Made by a program: the position numbers and the translations under genes. From Baffinella frigidus (taxonomy: Eukaryota; Cryptophyceae; Cryptomonadales; Baffinellaceae): a stretch of 21,657 nt of DNA. The first letter of the stretch is position 1, and each line of letters starts with the position of its first letter. The DNA lies in contig MU646763.1 in NCBI GenBank assembly GCA_026770585.1, forward strand, positions 270,129 to 291,785, written 5' to 3'. This document shows, in pieces, positions 15,649 through 21,657 of the stretch. Under the pieces are notes generated by a model that worked only from the letters and a program-made list of their open reading frames with translations, had not been told where the DNA came from and made no database searches.

Positions 15649-16422
15649 TTTACAAATATGGTAAATTTAAAAATCTACGAACAAGGTTTTTAACTTAGCA
15701 GCAACTCATCCAAAGTTTGGCTGTGTTAGCACAGAACCCCTCCCTGGGGGTCGTGTGTTGTGGGTCTGTTGGTTTTGTACCTGTGAAAAGAATTGTAGTG
15801 GGGTCGATTTTTAAAGCGCTTTCTTCGAGTTATCATGCTGATACCCTCTGGGGTCAAATCATGATGAGAGTGGTCCACTTAGTGCCATCCTTCTGTCTCC
15901 AAATTTGGCCATGAAGCAGGCAACTTGGTGTTTCTTCACACGTGAATACAATTACCTAATCATCCTACAAGTACATGGTCTAATCATCCTACATGTGTAC
16001 ATGTACACATTGGTCTAGGAGAGGGTATCTTCTTCTTAAATGATGCCAAATCTTGCTTGGCTGGCCGTGGTAGCAGGGTTGGAGTTTCAAGAAGGGTTCT
16101 TGACGGCTGTGTTAAGCCTACTCCTCACAGCGGACTACAAAGAGATTTCTTGAATAGACGGGGACTGGATAAACCATAGACCCTACGGTAAGCAATACCG
16201 TAAGGGCATAGAGGTGGCGTATTTACCACTCTGCAATCTCGGCTGCAATCGGCGGGGATTGACTGACACCAAAAACAGTGGACTTACCAACTCACCTCAT
16301 GGTGAGAGTTATATACAGCAAAGCCGTATATATACGTTGACATTACGTCACGCCCCTTGGTGCAACAATTATACTGGTAAAACCCTTAGGGATCCATTTC
16401 GGGCGCACTCGGGCGCCCACAG
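15649..16422. other. no gene recognised; small palindromes
   Basis: An AT-richer stretch. It has a partly tandem taatcatcctac pair (15958-15992), an exact 18-bp palindrome atgtgtacatgtacacat (15993-16010), a hairpin ccctacggta..taccgtaaggg (16181-16207), and a 12-bp palindrome cgtatatatacg (16325-16336). The last lies about 90 bp before the possible exon at 16423 and could act as a TATA-type element. A plus frame of about 65 codons at 15717-15914 has no start codon and no other support. Confidence 0.5.
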
Positions 16423-16542
16423 GTCGACTGGGCGGCCCTCCTGCACAAAACCTCTGCTGTGTTCTGTGTCTCGTACAAGAAAACGCTCCGGGACCATCCC
16501 ACTCTACTCTGGACACAAGGACCGAAACCCCTCATAGTATGA
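16423..16542 (+). CDS. candidate 3'-terminal exon, unknown protein
   Basis: After a good acceptor (gcgcccacag|GTC) the frame reads 39 codons to TGA, with natural composition (VDWAALLHKTSAVFCVSYKK, then TLRDHPTLLWTQGPKPLIV). No earlier exons were found and the family is unknown. Its last 39 nt overlap the end of the minus-strand gene at 16504-16854, so one of the two may be a relic. Confidence 0.35.
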   Translation, partial: VDWAALLHKTSAVFCVSYKKTLRDHPTLLWTQGPKPLIV

Positions 16543-16854
16543 AGGTGAAAAGAACCAGCCGACCTCCCTGTGGGGGTCGTCCGAAAGCGCTGCGCCGCGC
16601 TCGATATTTAGCGTCAGACCCAGGTATCCACCTTCCTGGGTCCGTGGCAAAGCCACCCTCCAACTCCTCGGACATGCAAGGCGACATTATCTTTCTGTGA
16701 AGGTATCGAGCCTTTCGCTGCGGGGTCTTGGGCGGTTCACCTGCGCGATGTTGATGTCGCTCGGGTGCTTTGGTGCTGGGACCTTCTCCTCCAGCGTGAG
16801 GCCATGGTTGTAGATGACCGCACCCGTCTTTGCCTTCTTCGAAGGATTCTCCAT
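16504..16854 (-). CDS. small two-exon gene, unknown function
   Basis: Exon 1 is 16854-16741: ATG then ENPSKKAKTGAVIYNHGLT and 18 more codons to INIAQ|gtgaac. The intron is 105 nt. Exon 2 is 16635-16504, after acceptor gacccag|GAA: EGGYLGLTLNIERGAALSDD ... EVGWFFSPSYYEGF, ending TAG. Phase 0 is kept, giving 81 aa. Both splice sites fit the consensus and both exons have natural composition. The exon 2 frame continues past the TAG for a further 40 or so sense codons, so this may be a truncated or decayed gene. The N-terminus is basic and the C-terminus acidic and aromatic. No domain is recognised. Confidence 0.5.
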
Positions 16855-16974
16855 CGCACAAATTTCCGATTCAGAAAGTGGCCGAGTCCACTTTGGCTGA
16901 AATATTTTGGCTGGAATCTTGGACCGTTGAAAGAGAGCGGGTGGGCGTTCGGGGGGCTCAGCCGAATTCGAGAT

Positions 16975-17215
16975 TCGATCTCAGGATTCAGCCAGAACGA
17001 CCTGGAAAGCCCTGGAATTCACACAAAACTGAGGATTCATCCAGAAAACCCAGGATCGAATAACAAAAACCTCAGGATTATCTCTGAAAGATTCAGGATT
17101 CACCCAAAGACTCAGGATTCACCAAGAAAAACTCAGGAGTCAGTCATGCAAACGAGATTGACCCGTGATCAACCCTGAAAACTCTAGAATTTGCCCAGGA
17201 TTTGCCCAAACGCAG
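16975..17215. repeat. CTCAGGATT minisatellite, block 1
   Basis: A loose tandem of about 20-22 bp built around actcaggattcacccaaaga, with many variants (ctgaggattcatccagaaaa, ctcaggattatctctgaaag). The same family recurs at 19196-19305. It is AT-rich and non-coding. Confidence 0.75.
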
Positions 17216-17217
17216 GA

Positions 17218-17314
17218 CCATCTTCTACGCGATGTCTCTTTCATCCAACCCCCACAATCCTTTGTAGATAGTGTGAGTCATTGGTAGTATAATGTAACGT
17301 TTACTGGCATACAG
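17218..17314. repeat. dispersed repeat, copy 2 (coding-derived, more decayed)
   Basis: The partner of 15490-15590. In the minus-strand frame it reads LYASKRYIILPMTHTIYKGL then WGLDERDIA and a TAG where copy 1 has CAG. It is therefore broken as a coding sequence. Confidence 0.6.
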
Positions 17315-17575
17315 CAGGTGTTTTGAGCAGGCTGATTGAGCAGGCTGATCTTGTCAAGGTGTCAATCTCGAAAGTTGACACCTGCTGAGCTTGGAGTTCC
17401 CCGCTAGGCTGGGAACTCCGAGTCCAGTGCAAATGGCTCCAATTGCTCCCCTTATGGGCGAAACGGCTGGGGAGGATTGGCCCCCAAATTCGGCGGATCC
17501 GTTTTAGGATCTGCAGCTCCAATGTTCTGGTCCGGTGACACGCGGTCAGGCCGTCACCGGATGCGTCAGTGAAGT

Positions 17576-18088
17576 TCACAAGCCCCCTGTATCGCTATCT
17601 TCAGTCTCATGGCCGCGCGCCAGCGCTCCTGCCGCAGCCAGCACCGCGGCGGAGGCTGGCGCGCCTGTTGTTTCAGCCAGCTGGACATGTTTGGATTCTC
17701 TGCATTGGCCAGCGCTGCTTGCCTTAAAGCCCTGCCACCTTCGGGGCGCTGCCATGCTGGAATCCTGACCCTCCAGCTGATCCTGATCTGTCTTTCCAGC
17801 TGCATGCACAGTCTCTTGAGCAGCGGCGACGAGCCGCTGCACCACGTTGGAAGGACTGTAGCAAGCTGACAGCAGGCTAGTGGAGAGTTGGCCACTTATG
17901 AAATCCACTAGCTTGACAGGTATGAGCCCACGTATGCTTGTGAGCTTCGCTGATGCTTTCGTTGGACCTCTTCTCAGGCCAACGAGCCTCTGCAAAGCAT
18001 GGCCGATCGCGGCATCCGTCCATCGACGGCTTACAACGCTGGCGCACCCTTCGTGGCGCGCTTCAGCAGCGATGGTCAAGCGTTCCAC
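17576..18088 (-). CDS. hypothetical protein, 170-codon frame
   Basis: A minus-strand frame from ATG 18088 to a stop at 17576-17578. It is rich in Ala, Gln, Ser and Glu, with helix-like stretches (LVDFISGQLSTSLLSACYSP, then NVVQRLVAAAQETVHAAGKT) and a polar C-terminus. It reads more like protein than the plus strand. An acceptor (atgctttgcag|AGG) near 17992-18002 offers an alternative start as a downstream exon. No family is recognised. The N-terminal coding region is duplicated at 18204-18246 in another frame. A second, weaker minus frame follows at 17301-17579. Confidence 0.38.
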   Translation of the reverse strand: MERLTIAAEARHEGCASVVSRRWTDAAIGHALQRLVGLRRGPTKASAKLTSIRGLIPVKLVDFISGQLSTSLLSACYSPSNVVQRLVAAAQETVHAAGKTDQDQLEGQDSSMAAPRRWQGFKASSAGQCRESKHVQLAETTGAPASAAVLAAAGALARGHETEDSDTGGL

Positions 18089-18246
18089 GCTCGGTCATCG
18101 CAACGTCTTCGTGCGCAGGGGTTTCGTCCCGCGTTGCGCACATCGACATCTTCTTCCATCGCCACCGCGTTCTCCCCAACGCGTGTCGGCAGCTGCGGCG
18201 TTCTCCGTAACGCGCGTCAGCAGCTATGGCCGGGCGTTCCACGCTC
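18050..18246. repeat. diverged direct repeat around cgttccacgctc
   Basis: A unit of about 43 bp, cgcgc.tcagcagc.atgg followed by tc.agcgttccacgctc, occurs at about 18057-18095 and 18204-18246. In the minus strand it encodes ERLTIAAEAR and ERPAIAADAR, so it arose from coding DNA. The two copies are now in different frames. Confidence 0.6.
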
Positions 18247-18415
18247 CGTCTTAGCACAGTCGTCGTTCGACAGATCTGAACCACGGACACCTCATTTTTT
18301 TTGAATGGCCGGAGATCCTTAGATTTTGCCTTGGGCCTGGACATTTTGAATGGCCGGATTTGTTTTTTAAAAAAAGACTGAACATTGTAGGAAGCGTGTA
18401 AGGTTATTCGGGACT

Positions 18416-18752
18416 GTTAAATAATTCGGGACTAATTTACTACACGATGCATGCCATGGTAGGTGCATATCATGACATAAACGATGCATACCATGGCATT
18501 CAAACTCTCTAGAAACAGCGTTTTTATGCCATGGTAGGTGCATATTCATATCATGATATGCACCTACCATGACATAAAAAAGGCTATGTCAGCATAAAAA
18601 TCGATGGATGTCATGACATCTTTCACAAAGCTTTTTTTGTCGAAGCAGTTGCCTAAAATCATCCGAAAAGGCAACGATTCGAGTTTTCTGAAACAGATTT
18701 GTACCAAGAATGTCAGCATATCGTGTAGTAAATTAGTCCCGAATTATTTAAC
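18416..18752. mobile_element. MITE / foldback element with perfect 33-bp terminal inverted repeats
   Basis: 18416-18448 (gttaaataattcgggactaa...) and 18720-18752 are exact inverted copies. The 337-bp element is AT-rich and has no transposase. Its interior holds a second inverted repeat (18521-18545 with 18556-18580, 24 of 25 matched, 10-nt loop) and further copies of the catggtaggtgcatat motif at 18455-18477, so most of the left half can fold back on itself. No clear target-site duplication is seen (left flank cgggact, right flank atcagc). The perfect ends suggest recent insertion. Confidence 0.85.
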
Positions 18753-19195
18753 ATCAGCAAAAAACGCAATATTTGAGGTCGCCTATTTACCAAACCAAAA
18801 TAGTTAGCTCACTTTTGAAAATGACTTAGGACAGCTGGGACCAAGCTCTTCAAAACGGTGTGGGGGAACAAGACGGGAAAAGTTGACGGTTAACGACTTA
18901 TTTGCCTCCAAAAAGTAGTCCCATGACACCTTACATGCTTCCTAAGGGGCCCTTACAATTTTAAGTATTTTTGCTTTACAGTTTGTTTTGGTCGTCAGGC
19001 GTTCAGCCCACGGCGCCCCGCATGGCGCCCCTCACTCCCCGCAACTCAACTGACCCTCCCTCTCCCCTCCACCCCCCCCCCGCCTGGGGCCTGAAAAAAA
19101 AAACAAGGCTTGAGATGACCGTTTGTACAAGTTATTTGAAAAACGGATCAACGGTAACTGAAAAACGGTAACTGAAACGGATGAACGGTAACCCA
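18753..19195. other. no gene recognised
   Basis: A mixed AT-rich stretch with a short C-rich patch and a run of A (19053-19102), followed by a duplicated ggta actgaaa(a)acgg motif (about 19138-19190). No frame or splice pair is convincing. Confidence 0.5.
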
Positions 19196-19305
19196 GAAAG
19201 GCTCAGGATTTCCAAAACTGAGGATTCGCCCAAAATAGTCTCATGATTGACTCAGAATAGTCTCAGGATTGACTCAGATGGACTCAAGATTCACTCAGAT
19301 GAACC
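19196..19305. repeat. CTCAGGATT minisatellite, block 2
   Basis: Units such as gtctcaggattgactcagaa, gtctcatgattgactcagaa and actcaagattcactcagatg recur with a period of about 20-21 bp. This is the same family as 16975-17215, 2 kb away. Confidence 0.75.
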
Positions 19306-19316
19306 CGGGAGAGAGT

Positions 19317-19742
19317 TTACAGGTACATTGAGTAGTAAAACACCCAATTCCCATGGTGGTTCACCTTCACCTGGCCACACTGATACTGAGGCACTTGAAA
19401 AGTTGCGTTTGAACAAAAACTAAGTGTGGTTACATCAGGGTTTGATTTTTTTCAACCAACACGGGAGTGGTGTGATTCACTTGACGCAATGTTTTTTTAA
19501 GAGCCACATTATGCTTTAAGCACAGGTAACTGGAAGAGGCGAAGGGCCCGCTCCAGAACTTTGGTGAGGCTATCAAGGCACCCCTTGTTGGGTTTTGAGG
19601 CGCTGGTCCTCGTTTTCTCTGACGCTGTTGTGGAAAAAGATTCTTGGGCTTTAGAAGCCTTGCTCGCCTCAGGGCTGGGGGCATCCAATTGTTTTTCAAT
19701 AGTGTGGCCGACAAGAACCCCTGAACCAGTTTCATAACTACT
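19317..19742 (-). pseudogene. decayed coding region in two frames
   Basis: A minus-strand frame from about 19742 to TAA 19509-19511 reads like a polar, helix-rich protein tail: YETGSGVLVGHTIEKQLDAP, Ser/Lys-rich linker, then LDSLTKVLERALRLFQLPVL. A second frame closer to the 3' side (19451-19317, TAA) also looks coding (SNATFQVPQYQCGQVKVNHH, then GNWVFYYSMYL). Neither has a start codon, and stop codons separate them; a run of seven T/A at 19445-19451 is a likely slippage point. The product is unrecognised. Confidence 0.4.
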
Positions 19743-19854
19743 AGCTTTTTGTTAAAAACTGAAACTGACTGGGCGCCATCATTTTGTTCACCACCTTATG
19801 GTGAGAACAAGGTTTCCGTTTGTTTACAAGCAGAGCTCAGTATTGAGGTTCCCA

Positions 19855-19960
19855 GCATCACGATGGATGTTCCAGCCTTCATGGATGTTCCAGCCTTCAG
19901 GATAGAGGTTCCAAGCTGTAAGATGGTTTCAAGCTGTAGGAGGGAGGTTCAACTCCTAAA
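19855..19960. repeat. short minisatellite around ggttccagc
   Basis: Repeated atggatgttccagccttc (two exact copies) grade into gatagaggttccaagctgta, gatggtttcaagctgtagga and gagggaggttcaactcctaa, with a unit of about 18-20 bp. The last copy happens to contain a ggttcaactcc string like a tRNA B box, but no tRNA folds around it. From 19961 to 20213 nothing is recognised. Confidence 0.6.
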
Positions 19961-20213
19961 CTCCGACTGAACCGGTGTCTGTATGTTATAGCATGCCCCC
20001 CGTCACCTCTAGTGTGCCCCACGAGAACCCATCAACCAGAGTCATAACAGTTTCATGGATTGCGAGCCTTGAAACCTGATTGGTCGCGTTTGCCTTGACT
20101 CGTGGGCCACACCGTCCGTCTCAACACCAGTCACCTCCCAACGCAGGAGCGGGGTCTGGCCTGGCTCTCTAGAGCCTCAGGTTCGTAGCATACCAGCTAC
20201 CATGTACAAGAGC

Positions 20214-20350
20214 ACCCCTGGTCGAGCCTCGGTCGGGCTGTGTTATTAAATAAGTATCTGCGGGTTGACTCAACGCGAGATTACTCAACCCTCAGATACT
20301 ACTTTAAGAATCCGCATACCCAAATCTGGTGCAGGTTCATAAGTTCTGGG
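20214..20350 (+). repeat. dispersed hairpin-bearing repeat, copy 2
   Basis: The partner of 8503-8642, in the same plus-strand orientation. It has a longer stem (20253-20268 with 20285-20300, one mismatch) and the same loop core aacgcgagatt. It is followed by the shared caaatctggtgcaggttc and ttctggg. The outer stem sequences differ from copy 1 while pairing is kept. Confidence 0.65.
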
Positions 20351-20675
20351 TTGTTGAAACCCAAATATCCCTGCATTTTACTTTGCTCGCCCAACAGGCT
20401 TCTACACCGCAGAGTGAGGGGTTTGACAGGCACCATATGCTTGTGGGTATCTAGGCTCTACGGGCACTTAAGGACGCAAGGTTATAAGGACGTCAAAGTA
20501 GATTCACTTAGGCCTCATAAGTAGATACACTCAAGAGAGTTGACTGAAAAGTCTTGTCCTTTTAAGAGAGAGTTGACTGGAAACTCCGGCCCTCCTAAAG
20601 CCTGCGGATTCGTTTTCAGTAAACCTAACGAAAGACAAGAGACTCCGCGTGACACGTGGGGCTTGTAGCGTTCAG

Positions 20676-20843
20676 AATGCTCTCGAAACAAACTTGAACG
20701 ATGCGAGTCTGCGCGTCTGTTCTGAGCTGATTTGCAGACTCGCGAACACGGATGCTGTGCGTTTTCGTAATCTGAAGAGCACGAAGGAAAATAAGTTTGG
20801 TGCCGCGCACCTTATTCTAAGAGCCTGGAGGCCTCGAATCTAG
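20676..20843 (+). CDS. candidate terminal exon, unknown protein
   Basis: After a possible acceptor (tagcgttcag|AAT) the frame reads 55 codons to TAG (NALETNLNDASLRVCSELIC, then RLANTDAVRFRNLKSTKENK). The composition is protein-like but the frame is short. No earlier exon is identified in 20351-20675, which holds only a short duplicated agagagttgactg.aaa motif (20535-20583). It may be chance. Confidence 0.25.
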   Translation, partial: NALETNLNDASLRVCSELICRLANTDAVRFRNLKSTKENKFGAAHLILRAWRPRI

Positions 20844-20933
20844 CCTGATTCCTTAACTTTACGTGTTCTCACTCAGGAGGCATTCCTGTATTGACATTCT
20901 CCTCTGACTTATGTACACAAATCACTTCCTGCA

Positions 20934-21146
20934 TCAGGTCTGTGGCAGTTGCGTGGTCTTGCCCCCCCCCCCAACAGAGCGGACCATCCCCCCTGAGGGC
21001 GCAGCAGGAACAGCCGGCGCAAATCGGCGCCACTCCTTTTCGAAGCCTATCCCCCCGCCGCTGCTGACCAGCAAGTTGCTGTAGGATTTGGCACCATCCT
21101 GCATGCCGAAGATGCCGCGCATTTCTCGTCTTGCCCTCAAGTTGTC
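20934..21146 (-). CDS. candidate 3'-terminal exon, unknown protein
   Basis: After a strong acceptor (tctgtggcgcag|GAC) 70 codons run to TGA: DNLRARREMRGIFGMQDGAK, then SYSNLLVSSGGGIGFEKEWR and a Pro/Gly-rich tail. An 87-nt intron with a good donor (TTG|gtaagc at 21233) fits upstream. The phase-0 frame before that donor is open for only ten codons, back to a TAG, although protein-like sequence in the same frame continues beyond it (21264-21569). So the gene is either broken or its upstream exon differs. No family is recognised. Confidence 0.42.
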   Translation of the reverse strand, partial: DNLRARREMRGIFGMQDGAKSYSNLLVSSGGGIGFEKEWRRFAPAVPAAPSGGMVRSVGGGGKTTQLPQT

Positions 21147-21263
21147 CTGCGCCACAGAAACAGACCCCACGCGTCACAATCGTGGCTCGGTGCATCTCAC
21201 GAAGAAGAAGAAGGTGAATCGACCAGAGCTTACCAAACAACGCCTAGCTCTCTCTGCCTCAGT

Positions 21264-21657
21264 CTATTCGGTCGCACCATTCTGGTGTGACCGGGCTCTT
21301 TTTCGCCACAAAATTGTAAAAATTATGCTACGCAGCAGAATGTGACAAAAGTCGGTCAAGTGGACAGAGGCAGAGCAAGAATTTGAAGAGGAAGATGAGC
21401 GCATCACTTCGATCGCACGGAAAACACGATCGAGAGGCGGAGGGATTTGCGTGCAACATGTCAAGAGGGGGAGGTTAGGGCTAGGGATTACAGTGGGTAC
21501 CTCTCGCTCATCAGAAACAGTGAATCTGAAAAAGGACGCTCTGCGTTTCTTAAAATTAAAGAAACACAATAAAAACGACCCCCCTAAACCCTAAAGCAGG
21601 GGGCCTCGCTAGTGTCGCGGCGCACACGAGGGAGGGAGATGGAGGAGGGGAAGGGGG
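21264..21657. other. window end: possible coding remnant and two exact CCCTAAA units
   Basis: A minus-strand frame of about 100 codons (21264-21569; Phe/Arg/Ser-rich, containing LDRVFRAIEVMRS) is weakly protein-like. It lies upstream of the exon at 20934-21146, separated from it in frame by one TAG. At 21582-21595 sit two exact tandem CCCTAAA units, flanked by C and G runs. The last 50 bp are G/A-rich. No gene can be claimed here. Confidence 0.35.

Noticed and set aside
19920-19970. tRNA gene suggested by ggttcaactcc
   Set aside because: The string is part of a minisatellite unit; no cloverleaf or A box could be placed around it.
15111-21320. Reassignment of TAG to a sense codon, because several protein-like frames continue past TAG
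   Set aside because: All such cases are in decayed or unrecognised frames. The well-supported genes end in TGA or TAA, which is too few to test. Pseudogene decay explains it more simply.

Overview
This is nuclear DNA of a eukaryote, most likely a unicellular alga or related protist. Five genes can be read as spliced or single-exon frames. Their introns are mostly GT-AG, and almost every acceptor is followed by G (AG|G). One gene is a mitochondrial-type twin-CX9C protein. Long arrays resemble degraded plant/algal-type telomere repeats (TTTAGGG/CCCTAAA). I cannot name the lineage: TTTAGGG-type repeats, high GC and AG|G acceptors fit several algal groups. There are no bacterial operons, rRNA genes or CRISPR arrays, and no tRNA gene that I can recognise.

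Layout, left to right. Positions 1-900 hold tandem and pyrimidine-rich repeats, plus one doubtful minus-strand exon. Positions 902-5059 (+) are the 3' part of a large multi-exon gene with a SPRY domain, probably preceded by a galactose-binding-like region. A 373-bp MITE-like element (5231-5603) lies between its 3' end and the 3' end of a minus-strand multi-pass membrane protein gene (5729-6543). That gene is divergent from a small twin-CX9C gene (6991-7972, +). The CX9C gene converges tail to tail on a complete six-exon pfkB/ribokinase-family sugar kinase (8066-14166, -). The kinase has a 1,026-nt coding sequence spread over 6.1 kb, because introns 1 and 3 (2.9 and 1.4 kb) are filled with degenerate TTTAGGG-like repeat. 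Intron 2 contains an assembly gap and a 95-nt G run. A hairpin-bearing divergent promoter region separates the kinase from a short cysteine-rich membrane-anchored protein gene (14320-14706, +).

From about 14.7 kb to the end the character changes. Base composition is more AT-rich, and there are hairpins, a second MITE with perfect 33-bp terminal inverted repeats (18416-18752), a dispersed minisatellite family, and many short or frame-broken coding relics. Some of these splice plausibly (16504-16854 minus; 20934-21146 minus). This half looks like a decaying transposon and pseudogene landscape.

The genes do not form an obvious pathway. The coherent theme is genome architecture: telomere-like repeats inside introns of at least two genes, repeats shared between the two halves of the window, and intron borders that look recently formed. 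All functions are inferred by eye from motifs. Exon models rest on splice-site consensus and on reading phase being kept from exon to exon.
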